64,000 bases of DNA from JAAYJT01 sp037445555 (GTDB taxonomy: Bacteria; Bacteroidota; Bacteroidia; Bacteroidales; JAAYJT01), in the NCBI GenBank assembly GCA_037445555.1, contig JBBIKG010000003.1:62001-126000 (forward strand), in the 5' to 3' direction. The translations under genes and the position numbers were made by a program. Each line of letters opens with the position of its first letter. Positions within the stretch are counted from its first letter, which is position 1. The notes beneath the pieces were generated by a model. That model saw only the letters and a program-made list of their open reading frames with translations, was not told where the DNA came from and did not search any database. This document shows, one piece after another, positions 18,814 to 28,032 of the stretch.

Positions 18814-19379
18814 TGCAAATTTTTGGTATCACCGGCACCATTGGAGCAGGCAAAGGCACTATCGTTGCCTACCTGAAGGAGAAATACGGGTTTGCTCATT
18901 ATTCAGTTCGCGAGTATTTGCTGCAGGAAATTGACCTCAGGGGCCTTCCTCGCAACCGCGACACCATGGTAGTTGTAGCCAATAACTTAAGAGCCAGGTA
19001 TTCGTCCTCTTATATCATCGATCAGCTCTATGCGCAAGCTAAAACCGAAGGAAAAAACTGTGTGATCGAAAGCATCCGGACCCCCGGAGAGGTATTTTCA
19101 CTGCAGGAAAAAGGAAATTTTTACCTGGTAGCCGTGGATGCCGATCCTGTATTGCGTTATGAACGGATTTTCGCCCGTCAATCCGAGACGGACAGGATCG
19201 ACTTTCAGACTTTCATCGAAAACGAAAACCGTGAAATGGATGCTTCTGATCCCAGCCAACAAAACCTGAGGGCATGCATCAAGCTGGCACAGTTTGTTTT
19301 GTACAACAACGGAAGCCTCGAGATGCTGGAACAACAGATTGAACAAATGTTGCACTCCATTCCAACCTTATCATTATGA
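18813..19379 (+). CDS. P-loop nucleotide kinase-like protein
   Basis: A 188-residue protein with an N-terminal P-loop GTIGAGKGT (residues 8-16), an ESIR motif near residue 90 and a VDADP motif near 109, the general plan of dephospho-CoA and (deoxy)nucleoside monophosphate kinases. It is not close enough to either for me to name it. It overlaps the LOG gene by 1 nt and the dCMP deaminase gene by 4 nt (ATGA), so the three are translationally coupled. A deoxynucleotide kinase role is therefore plausible but inferred. Confidence 0.75.
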   Translation: MQIFGITGTIGAGKGTIVAYLKEKYGFAHYSVREYLLQEIDLRGLPRNRDTMVVVANNLRARYSSSYIIDQLYAQAKTEGKNCVIESIRTPGEVFSLQEKGNFYLVAVDADPVLRYERIFARQSETDRIDFQTFIENENREMDASDPSQQNLRACIKLAQFVLYNNGSLEMLEQQIEQMLHSIPTLSL

Positions 19380-19867
19380 CAACTTCAGGATACATTCGGC
19401 CTTCATGGGACGAATACTTTATGGAGGTAGCCAATACCATCGCCAAGCGTGCCACCTGCGACCGAGGGCGCAGCGGATGCGTAATTGCGCGCAACAAACA
19501 AATACTGGTCACTGGCTATGTGGGCTCACCCATAGGCCTGCCGCATTGCGATGATGTCGGCCACCTTTTCAAATCCGTAACTCATGAAGACGGAAAGGTT
19601 ACACAACATTGTGTCCGAACGGTGCATGCCGAACAAAATGCCATTTGTCAGGCAGCCCGGCTCGGGATCTCTCTGGACGGAGCCACCCTCTATTGCCGGA
19701 TGACGCCTTGCCGCACCTGTGCCATGCTCATCATCAACTGCGGAATTCGTCGCGTGGTTTGTGAGTACAGGTACCATGCTCCGGATGAGTCAGAAAAGAT
19801 GTTCACACATGCAGGGGTGGAGCTCAACTACGTAAACGAAGAAGTGCTCAGATACGAAAGGCAATGA
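19376..19867 (+). CDS. dCMP deaminase family protein
   Basis: Zinc-dependent deaminase predicted to convert dCMP to dUMP for dTMP synthesis. The zinc and catalytic residues are H84-A-E86 and C112-x-x-C115 (PCRTC). A zinc-binding ComEB-like insertion with HC and HCV near residues 57-80 precedes the active site. The length of 163 residues matches bacterial dCMP deaminases. The gene starts inside the kinase gene and ends directly against the stop codon of convergent rsmA, with no base between. Confidence 0.9.
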   Translation: MTTSGYIRPSWDEYFMEVANTIAKRATCDRGRSGCVIARNKQILVTGYVGSPIGLPHCDDVGHLFKSVTHEDGKVTQHCVRTVHAEQNAICQAARLGISLDGATLYCRMTPCRTCAMLIINCGIRRVVCEYRYHAPDESEKMFTHAGVELNYVNEEVLRYERQ

Positions 19868-20635
19868 TCAGACAAGCCGCTGGGCCAGCCTGACAAAGTC
19901 GCTGACGCTTAGCTGCTCAGCGCGTTGGTCAAGAAAAGGGATAGCGGCAGTATCTTTTTCTTGAACTAATGGCTTCAAGGCGTTGCGCAGGGTTTTGCGC
20001 CTTTGGTTAAACGCAGTTTTTACCACCCTAACAAAAAACTCCTCGTCACATCCCAATGCCGATCGTTCAAGATGGGTGAGCCTGATCACACCGGATTTAA
20101 CTTTGGGAGGAGGAGTAAAAACTCCTTCATTCACTGTAAACAGATACTCAATTTTATACCATGCCTGCAGCAGCACGCTCAAAATGCCGTAATCCCTGTT
20201 TCCGGCAGGCGAAGCTATGCGCTGGGCAACTTCTTTCTGCACCATACAGACCACTTCAGGAATTTGGCGATGATGGGCGAGTATTCTGAAAAAAATCTGG
20301 CTGGAGATGTTGTAGGGGAAATTACCGATAATGCTTAACGGACCATCAAACAGATGGTGAAGAGGAATAGTAAGAAAATCACCCAGAAGAAACGCATTTT
20401 TGTACGGTTCAAATCTTTGACGAAGATATTCAACGGATTCACTGTCTATATCAATAGCCTTGAACACCGACAGGTTTTTCTCCAGGATGAACGAAGTAAG
20501 AATGCCTGTTCCAGGTCCTATCTCAAGCAGGCTGGTGGTTTGAGGGCTAAGGCAACCCACAATTTTTTGAGCAGTGTGCTTGTCGTGCAGAAAATGCTGG
20601 CCAAGATGTTTTTTTGCTCTGATGGGTTCTGGCAT
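19868..20635 (-). CDS. rsmA: 16S rRNA A1518/A1519 dimethyltransferase
   Basis: Dimethylates two adjacent adenosines near the 3' end of 16S rRNA (KsgA). Motifs are LGQHFLHD near residue 11, the SAM-binding LEIGPGTGILT near 36 and the catalytic NFPYNISS near 109; NFPY stands where NLPY or NIPY is more usual. The C-terminal helical domain is complete and the 255-residue length is normal. It lies downstream of the TPR gene on the same strand, with 56 nt between. Confidence 0.95.
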   Translation of the reverse strand: MPEPIRAKKHLGQHFLHDKHTAQKIVGCLSPQTTSLLEIGPGTGILTSFILEKNLSVFKAIDIDSESVEYLRQRFEPYKNAFLLGDFLTIPLHHLFDGPLSIIGNFPYNISSQIFFRILAHHRQIPEVVCMVQKEVAQRIASPAGNRDYGILSVLLQAWYKIEYLFTVNEGVFTPPPKVKSGVIRLTHLERSALGCDEEFFVRVVKTAFNQRRKTLRNALKPLVQEKDTAAIPFLDQRAEQLSVSDFVRLAQRLV

Positions 20636-20691
20636 GTTGCGAAATTATCAGAAGAATGCGGCTAGGTAAAGTTGCTTAACCGAAGATCTGT

Positions 20692-22521
20692 TCATATTGC
20701 ATCGCCGCGCAGCAGGCGGTACCGCTCGCGCGCAGGCGCAGCGTAGAGGCTTCCAGGGTGTTGCAACAGGAGTTCTTTATATACTTCCATCGCCTTTTCA
20801 CGATGGCCGGGATACCTCTCGTAAACTTCGCCCAGCTTAAACATAGCCTTGTCAGCCATATGTTCATATCCGAAATTGTCGAGAATTTTCTGAAGACTTG
20901 CCGCAGCATCGGTATAATTAGCCTTGCGGATGAATAGTTCGGCTTTTTGAAACAGCACCTCATCATGAATACTGTGGTACGGAAATAGCGATAATATGGA
21001 GTCATATGTTTGAAGCGCAAAGTCAATACGGTTACGATACATGTCCAGCTCTGCCCGGGCATAGTATGACAAAGCAGTATAGGTGCTGTCGGGGTCCATA
21101 TTGTCCTGAATCAACAACGAAAGGGCCATAGCATCGTTGGCAATCAGCTTCGAGGTGGCGGCCTTCAGCACATCCAGCTGGGCCTTTGCCCATTCAAACT
21201 CTCCGATAAAATAGGAGAGCCGGGCATTTCTGAACTTGGCTTCGTGACCCACAGGGTCGTTGGGGAATGACTTCTCAACCTGCGAATACAGCAGGGATGC
21301 ATCCCAAACTTCATCTGCATAAAGAAGAATATCAGCCAATTCAAGCTTGATATCTGCCTGCTCGCGCACGTTGATTCCCGGAAGGCTGAGCGTTTCGGTG
21401 AGCAGTTTGGTTGCATCCTCCGAACTGAAGAGATAAAAAGCCTGTAGATGTGCCAGGTTGCGGATGAGTGCAAGGGTTTGCCTGGTCTTTCCCAACTCCT
21501 CAATGGCCTGTAAACATTTTTGCTCTAAAAGCTTCAGGTCAGATATCGGGGCTTGGGGGTTGGTAGTGAGAATGTAATATTCTGTGTTGATGATTTCTAT
21601 TTTGCCGATAACAAACAGCGGGCTGCTCTGACCCAAACCAACCAGGTAATTGAACGCACGGAGGGCTGTCTGGTATTGCTGGTTTGCAAAAGCCAGCTGC
21701 CCGATATTGTTTACTCTGTTTCCGTTTTCGCTCAAGCGGCGATCGAGGGCTATGGCTTGGGATAACGCCGATTCAAAGTCCTGTTTTTGCAGCGAGAGCC
21801 ACAGCATCAGCTCGGGATAGATGGTAGCATCAGGTGTTTGTCTGATGCGTCTGAGCAGCGCCTGGCGAAGCATATCGCTTTTGCGGTTGTCGGTATCGCT
21901 CAGAAACGAATATTGCAGCCTGCTTTGCACAATGCTCAATCCGCCGGGCTCGCTTTGCAAATAATTGAGATACTCATTTAATGATTGTTCAAAACTGCCG
22001 TTGCGGTCGAATAAATCTCCCAGCTCGAGCGAGAAAGAATAAGAACCTCCGAGTAGCTCCTTGCCCTTAAGATAGGTTTTGATGGCCAGATCATTTTCAC
22101 GTCTCGTCAGAAAGGCATTGGCAACTTCGGCAATAATTCCGCGGTTAGCTGTAAGATTACGTATGACATTTTCGTACTCCTTAAGCCCGCGTTCGGTATC
22201 GCCGCTACTCAGAAAAACGTATCCAAGATCAACATTATAGCGCTGAGTGCCGGGATTTGTCCTTATCTGCTGCCTTACGATCCGCTCGGCCTTGCGAAAG
22301 TCTTTCAGCTCGAGCAGGCAGGTGAAGTAGTAGAAATAGTTTGTAGCATTAGGATTTTTGTCATAGAGTTGTTCGAAAATGGCAGCTGCCTTGTCGTATT
22401 GCAGCAATCTAAAATACTCCAGGGCCAGGGTCTGGGCATCCGGAATATTTTGAGCCACGGTAGGTTTGCTACCGATGAGCCAGACTATTATTAACGACGC
22501 AACAATGAAGTTTTTATTCAT
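20692..22521 (-). CDS. Exported tetratricopeptide-repeat protein
   Basis: A signal peptide (MNKNFIVASLIIVWLIGSKPTVAQ) is followed by about 580 residues of mostly helical repeats. Recognisable TPR units include LQYDKAAAIFEQLYDKNPN near residue 40, repeats at 90-200, and AELFIRKANYTDAAASLQKI and HREKAMEVYKELLLQHPG near the C-terminus, with an ending that resembles YbgF/CpoB-type TPRs. Probably a periplasmic or outer-membrane scaffold. It starts 3 nt after the serS stop, so it is co-transcribed with serS. Confidence 0.82.
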   Translation of the reverse strand: MNKNFIVASLIIVWLIGSKPTVAQNIPDAQTLALEYFRLLQYDKAAAIFEQLYDKNPNATNYFYYFTCLLELKDFRKAERIVRQQIRTNPGTQRYNVDLGYVFLSSGDTERGLKEYENVIRNLTANRGIIAEVANAFLTRRENDLAIKTYLKGKELLGGSYSFSLELGDLFDRNGSFEQSLNEYLNYLQSEPGGLSIVQSRLQYSFLSDTDNRKSDMLRQALLRRIRQTPDATIYPELMLWLSLQKQDFESALSQAIALDRRLSENGNRVNNIGQLAFANQQYQTALRAFNYLVGLGQSSPLFVIGKIEIINTEYYILTTNPQAPISDLKLLEQKCLQAIEELGKTRQTLALIRNLAHLQAFYLFSSEDATKLLTETLSLPGINVREQADIKLELADILLYADEVWDASLLYSQVEKSFPNDPVGHEAKFRNARLSYFIGEFEWAKAQLDVLKAATSKLIANDAMALSLLIQDNMDPDSTYTALSYYARAELDMYRNRIDFALQTYDSILSLFPYHSIHDEVLFQKAELFIRKANYTDAAASLQKILDNFGYEHMADKAMFKLGEVYERYPGHREKAMEVYKELLLQHPGSLYAAPARERYRLLRGDAI

Positions 22522-22524
22522 CGG

Positions 22525-23796
22525 TTAGTCAATTATTCCAAACCCGGTGTACGATTGCAGCACCTCAGGAATTCTGATACCCGTTTCAGTTTGATTGTTT
22601 TCAAGCAGAGCGGCAACAATTCTTGGAAGTGCAAGAGCGCTGCCGTTGAGCGTATGTAAAAGTCTCGACTTTCCTTCTTCATCTTTATAACGCAATTTCA
22701 TTCGGTTTGATTGAAAAGTGACAAAATTTGATACCGAGCTTACCTCGAGCCAGCGCTCCTGCGCTGCCGAATACACTTCCATGTCATAAGTCATGGCAGA
22801 GGCGAAACTCATGTCGCCGCCGCATAGCCTAACGATGCGAAACGGGAGCTCAAGCTTGCGTAGAAGACCGGTAACGTGTTCACGCATTTCCTCCAGCGTA
22901 TCCCACGAACGATCGGGAAGGGTAATTTGGACAATTTCAACTTTATCGAACTGGTGCAGGCGATTCAGCCCTCTCACATCTTTGCCGTATGAACCTGCTT
23001 CGCGCCTGAAACAGCTTGAATAGGCCACATTTTTAATAGGAAGGTCGGCAGGCTTCAGAATAAGGTTACGGTAAAGGTTGGTGATGGGTACCTCGGCCGT
23101 GGGAATCAGATAAAGATTGTCCAGGTTCACAAAATACATTTGATCATCTTTATCAGGCAGTTGTCCGGTGCCAAAACCTGATGCTTCATTTACGAGCAAA
23201 GGTGGCTGATATTCGAGGTAGCCGGCTTTTATTCCTTCGTCGAGAAAGAAATTGATCAGGGCTCGCTGCAGCCTGGCGCCTTTGCCGCGGTACACAGGAA
23301 AGCCTGCACCAGTAATTTTATTTCCAAGCTCAAAGTCAATGATGCCGTACCTGTTGCACAAATCCCAGTGGGGTACAGCCCCCTTATAAAGCTCAGGGAT
23401 AGCTCCTTCCTGATGAACAACTTCATTGTCTTCGGCCGAAAACCCTTTTCTGACCGGATTGCCGGGGAGGTTGGGTAATTTAACGAGTGCCTTAAACTGC
23501 CCCTCCTCATACGAAGCCAGACGGTCTTCAAGCCCTTTGGCCGCGAGTTTTAGCTGAGCTATTTTGTTTTTAAGCTCCGTGGCCTCTCCGGCCTTACCGG
23601 CCTGAAACAAGAAGCCAATCTGCTTCGATAGCTGATTTGCCTCGGCCATATTCTGGTCGAGCTTGTTTTTTGTGTCGCGGCGCATTTTGTCAAACTCAAG
23701 AATCTGTCCGACGATTGCAGAAGCATCAAAGTTCTTTATGTTCAAACGCCCGATCACCCAATCCGGATTTTCGCGTATAGTCTGTAGCTCTAGCAT
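22525..23796 (-). CDS. serS: Serine-tRNA ligase
   Basis: Charges tRNA-Ser and the initial step of tRNA-Sec. The 423-residue protein has the N-terminal antiparallel coiled-coil arm (about residues 30-105), class II motif 2 around FRREAGSYGKDVRGLNRLHQF near residue 260, and motif 3 near 375-390 (LNGSALALPR). Normal length. Its promoter box lies just upstream at 23816-23823, squeezed between the start and the terminator of rpmA. The TPR gene follows immediately. Confidence 0.97.
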   Translation of the reverse strand: MLELQTIRENPDWVIGRLNIKNFDASAIVGQILEFDKMRRDTKNKLDQNMAEANQLSKQIGFLFQAGKAGEATELKNKIAQLKLAAKGLEDRLASYEEGQFKALVKLPNLPGNPVRKGFSAEDNEVVHQEGAIPELYKGAVPHWDLCNRYGIIDFELGNKITGAGFPVYRGKGARLQRALINFFLDEGIKAGYLEYQPPLLVNEASGFGTGQLPDKDDQMYFVNLDNLYLIPTAEVPITNLYRNLILKPADLPIKNVAYSSCFRREAGSYGKDVRGLNRLHQFDKVEIVQITLPDRSWDTLEEMREHVTGLLRKLELPFRIVRLCGGDMSFASAMTYDMEVYSAAQERWLEVSSVSNFVTFQSNRMKLRYKDEEGKSRLLHTLNGSALALPRIVAALLENNQTETGIRIPEVLQSYTGFGIID

Positions 23797-23815
23797 ATTA
23801 TGTATTTAGAAGTGG

Positions 23816-23823
23816 CAAAATTA
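23816..23823 (-). promoter_or_regulatory. Bacteroidota -7 box of serS
   Basis: Reads TAATTTTG on the minus strand and ends 19 nt before the serS ATG. The upstream side is occupied by the rpmA terminator. Confidence 0.6.
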
Positions 23824-23830
23824 GATAAAA

Positions 23831-23860
23831 AAACCCGGCTCGACGACGAACCGGGTTTTT
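23831..23860 (-). terminator. Terminator of the rplU-rpmA operon
   Basis: Stem AACCCGG/CCGGGTT (23832-23838 with 23851-23857) and a 12-nt loop; on the minus strand it is followed by a run of seven T. Confidence 0.85.
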
Positions 23861-23890
23861 GTAATATTTGAGTATTGTCGAACGCCGTGT

Positions 23891-24160
23891 TTAGCTGACT
23901 TCTTCGGTTTTCGGGAAAACCGAAACATACGACTTATTGTTATGCCGTTTCTTGAATTCGACTTTTCCATCGACCAGTGCAAAGAGGCTGTGATCTTTAC
24001 CCATGCCTACATTGATTCCTGGTACATGAACGGTTCCACGCTGGCGGACGATGATATTGCCGGCTTTGGCGAACTGACCGCCAAAAATCTTAACACCCAG
24101 TCGTTTACTGTGCGATTCGCGTCCGTTACTTGAACTACCGGCACCTTTTTTATGAGCCAT
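23891..24160 (-). CDS. rpmA: 50S ribosomal protein L27
   Basis: 89-residue ribosomal protein that reaches into the peptidyl transferase centre. It starts MAHKKGAGSSSNGRES and contains the conserved GVKIFGGQ, RQRGT and PGINVGMGKDHSLFA segments. No N-terminal extension needing cleavage is seen. It is co-transcribed with rplU, 43 nt upstream, the universal gene order, and is followed by a terminator. Confidence 0.98.
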   Translation of the reverse strand: MAHKKGAGSSSNGRESHSKRLGVKIFGGQFAKAGNIIVRQRGTVHVPGINVGMGKDHSLFALVDGKVEFKKRHNNKSYVSVFPKTEEVS

Positions 24161-24203
24161 CTATCTTAATTTTTATTCCTTGCTATCGGAGGTTAAACAA
24201 TCG

Positions 24204-24518
24204 TTATGCTAAGCTAATGCTTTCGATTTCAATTTTCGACAGGTACTGTCTGTGACCGTTCGATTTCTGGTAGCCTTTTCTTCTTTTCTTTTTGAACACG
24301 GTAATCTTGTCGCCCTTCATGTGTTCAAGAATTTTAGCGGTTACCGAAGCGCCGCTGACAACAGGCGCGCCAACCCTGATGTTTCCGTTATCATCCAAAA
24401 GCAATACCTGGTTGAATTCTACACTCGATCCTTCGAGGCCTTTGAGGCGATGAACGAATAATTTCTTTCCCTGCTCAACCTTAAACTGCTGCCCGGCGAT
24501 ATCAACAATTGCGATCAT
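24204..24518 (-). CDS. rplU: 50S ribosomal protein L21
   Basis: 104-residue ribosomal protein with the typical start IVDIAGQQFKVEQG and end KRRKGYQKSNGHRQ followed by a short acidic/hydrophobic tail. It is the first gene of the rplU-rpmA operon and has a good promoter directly upstream. Confidence 0.98.
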   Translation of the reverse strand: MIAIVDIAGQQFKVEQGKKLFVHRLKGLEGSSVEFNQVLLLDDNGNIRVGAPVVSGASVTAKILEHMKGDKITVFKKKRRKGYQKSNGHRQYLSKIEIESISLA

Positions 24519-24554
24519 TTTATGTTTGTATTATATTACATAGAAAGTGGGGTG

Positions 24555-24585
24555 CAAAATTAGATAAAATTTTGATATTCACAAG
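24555..24585 (-). promoter_or_regulatory. Bacteroidota promoter of rplU-rpmA
   Basis: On the minus strand CTTG (24585-24582), a 19-nt spacer and TAATTTTG (24562-24555), about 37 nt before the rplU ATG. The -33 element lies inside the 3' end of the EamA gene. Confidence 0.65.
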
Positions 24586-25535
24586 CTGGGCTTAAGAATT
24601 TTTATCTTTCGGATCAAAAACCCTATCAGTGGCAGAGTTTCAGCATGTTTTGAGCTAACCAGCAGCATACCCAGAAGTATCAAGGCAATGTAGATGACGA
24701 AATGACTGCTGAATTTTTCGCCGTCAACAATCCCCCACATCAAAGCTATCACCGGCATCAGGTAGGTGATAGATGAGGCAAAAAGAGCCGTAGTTGCCTT
24801 GAGCAGCTTGTTGTACAGCATTAGTGCTAGGGCCGTGCCGCCAATGGATAAAATGGCCAGATACATCAACCCTTTCAACGCATGAGGATCTGTGGACAAC
24901 TGTGAAACAAAATCTGTAGCCATTAATAGATATGTTGCTATCGGTGGGCCCAGAAACAGGAACGCCACCGATACAATGGCTACGGGGTCAATATGATGGA
25001 GTCTGACTTTTATCAGGTTGGTATTGGTGGCGTAAAGCAGGGTGGCCAGCACAATCAACCCGCCATATCCGAGCTGAAACGTAAGGTTGCCGTCACTGGT
25101 GGCCACAAGCAGACCAACCGCACCAGCCAATCCCATAAAAACGCCCATTACATTAAACCACCGCGGCCTTATCCCGAACAACATTAGGCCCATAATGATA
25201 GTGAAAAGAGGGGTAAGCGCATTGAGGATTCCTGCCATATAACTGCTGATCACGGTTTGGGCAGTGGCAAACAAAAAAGCTGGTATACCGTTGCCGATCA
25301 AACCCGACAAGGCCACCAGGGCGGTATCTCTGGAACTCATCTTGCTTGCCCGGTTTAGGGCAAAGGGCAAAAGAAACACAAAACTTATGACTATCCTGAG
25401 GGCGCCCACTTCATCGCTCGAATACACCTGCAGGGCCTTTTTCATTAAAATAAACGAACTACCCCACGTCAAAGCCAGCACACTGACAATAACCCAGGAC
25501 ACGGATCCGGAGTCTGGCTTTTTTGAAATATTCAT
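24579..25535 (-). CDS. EamA/DMT-family permease
   Basis: Inner-membrane transporter of the drug/metabolite superfamily. The 318-residue protein has about ten hydrophobic segments in two five-helix halves, with the characteristic WGSSFILMKKAL segment near residue 24 and the second EamA repeat starting near 165. Substrate cannot be inferred. Its 3' end overlaps the -33 region of the rplU promoter, and its own -7 box is 19 nt upstream of the ATG. Confidence 0.88.
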   Translation of the reverse strand: MNISKKPDSGSVSWVIVSVLALTWGSSFILMKKALQVYSSDEVGALRIVISFVFLLPFALNRASKMSSRDTALVALSGLIGNGIPAFLFATAQTVISSYMAGILNALTPLFTIIMGLMLFGIRPRWFNVMGVFMGLAGAVGLLVATSDGNLTFQLGYGGLIVLATLLYATNTNLIKVRLHHIDPVAIVSVAFLFLGPPIATYLLMATDFVSQLSTDPHALKGLMYLAILSIGGTALALMLYNKLLKATTALFASSITYLMPVIALMWGIVDGEKFSSHFVIYIALILLGMLLVSSKHAETLPLIGFLIRKIKILKPSL

Positions 25536-25553
25536 TTATATTCGTTGAGCGTG

Positions 25554-25561
25554 CAAAGGTA
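25554..25561 (-). promoter_or_regulatory. Bacteroidota -7 box of the EamA gene
   Basis: Minus strand TACCTTTG, a perfect match, ending 18 nt before the ATG at 25535. Confidence 0.6.
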
Positions 25562-25672
25562 CAATTACACCCTGAATCGGGATCGCTTAGCAGATGCAGG
25601 TCCCGAATTTTTCGTTATCCGATCCCTGAATTTCTCAAATTGCTACCTTAGTGCTATTAATCGTGTGCATAT

Positions 25673-27094
25673 ATGAAAGTTTATCCGGTATATGCCGGCG
25701 GCCGATTTATCGAAACCGGGCAAACACTGGTTGTTCGAAATCCATACAATGGTGAGCCTCTGGCTAGCGTTTCCCTTGCAAGTGAAAAAGAACTCAACCT
25801 GGCCATTACAGAAGCACAGGCCGTGCAGGAGCCAATGAAGCAACTGCCAGCCTATCAGCGCTACAATATTCTGATGGAGATCTGTAACGGAGTGCTGAAC
25901 GACAAAACCCGCCTGGCTGAAGTTCTTGCAAGTGAAGCTGCAAAACCGATCAGGCTTGCTATGTCCGAGATTGATCGGGCCGCCGAAACTTTCAGGGTGG
26001 CTGCCGAAGAAAGCAAGAGGTTGCCCAAGGAATATCTCAGCCTCGACTGGACTCTCGCCGGGCAGGGAAAGGAAGGATGGGTCAAATATTTCCCCCTTGG
26101 AATTGTGGCCGGAATATCACCGTTCAATTTTCCGATGAATCTGGCTGTCCACAAAATTGCCCCGGCTATTGCTGCGGGTTGCCCGATTATTCTGAAACCC
26201 TCGTCGTCAACCCCTTTATCTACATTAGAGCTGGCGGGGATCGTTCATAACACCACACTGCCTCACGGAGCCCTTTCTGTTTTACCTATGGACAGGGTTA
26301 CAGGCAATCTGCTGGTGACCGATCCGCGTTTCAAGCTCCTCACCTTTACTGGATCGCCCGAGGTGGGCTGGAAGATGAAACAGGAGGCCGGTAAAAAGAA
26401 AGTGGTTCTTGAACTTGGAGGTAACGCCGGGGTCATCGTTTCTGAAAGCGCAAACCTACCTCTTGCTATTGATCGATGTGTAATGGGAGGCTTTTCCTAT
26501 AGTGGACAGATTTGCATTCATGCCCAGCGTATCTTCGTTCATGAAGCCGTTTTCGAAAACTTTGCCCAAAGATTTATCGAAAGAGTCTCCGCACTCAGGC
26601 AAGGGCATCCGCTGGATCCGGAAGCAGATTTAAGTTCGATGATCGATGAAGAAAGTGCCTTTAGAGTAGAAACCTGGGTTAATGAAGCAGTGGATCATGG
26701 GGCAAAAGTCTTGACCGGCGGAAGACGAATTGGCAATTTTTACGAACCTACTGTGCTTACCAATACCGTGTCGTCAATGAAAGTATGTGCTCTGGAAATT
26801 TTCGGGCCTGTTGTTACCCTTGAACCGTTCAGTGATTTCTCAAAAGCTGTATATGAAGTTAACAACAGTAGGTTCGGCCTGCAGGCCGGGGTGTTTTCTG
26901 ACAGGCTTTCGGAAATGAACTATGCCTTTGAATACCTTGACGTTGGGGGAGTAATTATCAACGACGTGCCAACTTTCAGGGTTGATCACATGCCCTATGG
27001 CGGAGTTAAGGACAGCGGATCAGGGCGTGAAGGAGTACGTTATGCCATTGCAGGCATGATGGAACCAAGGTTGCTTGTAAGGAATATAAGGTAG
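25673..27094 (+). CDS. NAD(P)-dependent aldehyde dehydrogenase
   Basis: Oxidises an aldehyde to the acid. The 473-residue protein has the ALDH landmarks in order: GISPFNFPMNL near residue 145, KPSSSTPLS near 178, FTGSPEVGW near 224, the general-base Glu in LELGGN near 247, the catalytic Cys in GQICIHAQR near 280, EIFGPVV near 380 and PYGGVKDSGSGREG near 443. The C-terminal pattern resembles the lactaldehyde/phosphonoacetaldehyde/non-phosphorylating GAPDH branch more than the betaine branch, but the substrate is open. It stands alone, with convergent stops 4 nt from the next gene. Confidence 0.92.
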   Translation: MKVYPVYAGGRFIETGQTLVVRNPYNGEPLASVSLASEKELNLAITEAQAVQEPMKQLPAYQRYNILMEICNGVLNDKTRLAEVLASEAAKPIRLAMSEIDRAAETFRVAAEESKRLPKEYLSLDWTLAGQGKEGWVKYFPLGIVAGISPFNFPMNLAVHKIAPAIAAGCPIILKPSSSTPLSTLELAGIVHNTTLPHGALSVLPMDRVTGNLLVTDPRFKLLTFTGSPEVGWKMKQEAGKKKVVLELGGNAGVIVSESANLPLAIDRCVMGGFSYSGQICIHAQRIFVHEAVFENFAQRFIERVSALRQGHPLDPEADLSSMIDEESAFRVETWVNEAVDHGAKVLTGGRRIGNFYEPTVLTNTVSSMKVCALEIFGPVVTLEPFSDFSKAVYEVNNSRFGLQAGVFSDRLSEMNYAFEYLDVGGVIINDVPTFRVDHMPYGGVKDSGSGREGVRYAIAGMMEPRLLVRNIR

Positions 27095-27098
27095 TGGG

Positions 27099-27863
27099 CT
27101 ATCTGCGCTGATACATATCGAAACATTTTAATATTTCAACACAGAGATCGTATTGGTTGGATTCAAGTATGGTCTGATCAGAAAAGCGGCAATAGTTCAT
27201 AAAGGCTCTTACGGAATCGGGGTCATTTAATCCTGTGAGGCTGATTACTAACTGGGGGCTATATTTTTGCTGCACCATCTGTCGTGTCACCTCATTGGCT
27301 AGCTCCGATTCAAGCTTGCGCCTCGAGCGGGCTTCCTTGCTGAACTGGTCATAAATTGCCTGAATTGGCCCTTTGATCACAATACCCGCTCCGCCTTCAG
27401 GGCCCGAGTATACCATGGTGTTGATGTGAGGCAGTTTAAGATCAACTGCCACTGATCTCTCGGGAAGTTTTAACCGCACAAAATCGTGCCGGAACTCTTC
27501 CCGGGTTTTGGGAAGATAACGTACAACAAATTCCTTCAGTTCAAAAATTTTTGGAAGAAGAACGATTTCTTCGGGCATCATAGAGGGCGATGGAGTGAGG
27601 CGTGCAGGCATAATTCGCACAAGGTGGCTCACGTGTGTGATCAAAAGACTGTCGCCGTGGGAAGCGGGGATCACAAAACGGCCGCTTTGATCCGCAACCA
27701 CACCGAAACTTTTGTTGAGATTAATGATATGTGCGTAAGAGATCGGGTGATTATACAGATCGATTACCCGGCCTTCCATGTGGCCGGGAAGGTCTGACTG
27801 AGCAAGAGTTTTTAAGGCCCATACCAGTAGAAATGTAAGTAAGAAAGATAAACGTGGGTTCAT
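27099..27863 (-). CDS. Exported protein with carboxypeptidase-regulatory-like domain
   Basis: A signal peptide (about residues 1-21) is followed by GRVIDLYNHPISYAHIINLN, the start of a CarboxypepD_reg-like beta-sandwich, through about residue 95. The remaining 150 residues are helical and charged, with no domain I recognise. Proteins of this build are common in Bacteroidota periplasm and outer membrane; the fold is shared with the plug-preceding domain of SusC-type receptors, but no TonB barrel is present here. Function unknown. Converges on the aldehyde dehydrogenase gene. Confidence 0.75.
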   Translation of the reverse strand: MNPRLSFLLTFLLVWALKTLAQSDLPGHMEGRVIDLYNHPISYAHIINLNKSFGVVADQSGRFVIPASHGDSLLITHVSHLVRIMPARLTPSPSMMPEEIVLLPKIFELKEFVVRYLPKTREEFRHDFVRLKLPERSVAVDLKLPHINTMVYSGPEGGAGIVIKGPIQAIYDQFSKEARSRRKLESELANEVTRQMVQQKYSPQLVISLTGLNDPDSVRAFMNYCRFSDQTILESNQYDLCVEILKCFDMYQRR

Positions 27864-28001
27864 GCTTTGGATTGCGAAAATACAAAGGAGCCTCTAATTG
27901 AACCGAATCAGGTCGTTAAATAGTGTTAAACCGCCCGCTGCCGTCATAAAAACCTGACACACAAACCTGCCGAGTTCTTCATGCAACTGATACAAATACC
28001 A

Positions 28002-28009
28002 TACCTTTG
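28002..28009 (+). promoter_or_regulatory. Bacteroidota -7 box of the type B T9SS cargo gene
   Basis: TACCTTTG, ending 23 nt before the GTG at 28033. No good -33 element. Confidence 0.5.
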
Positions 28010-28032
28010 TAATCGATTTCAAGATTCGCATT

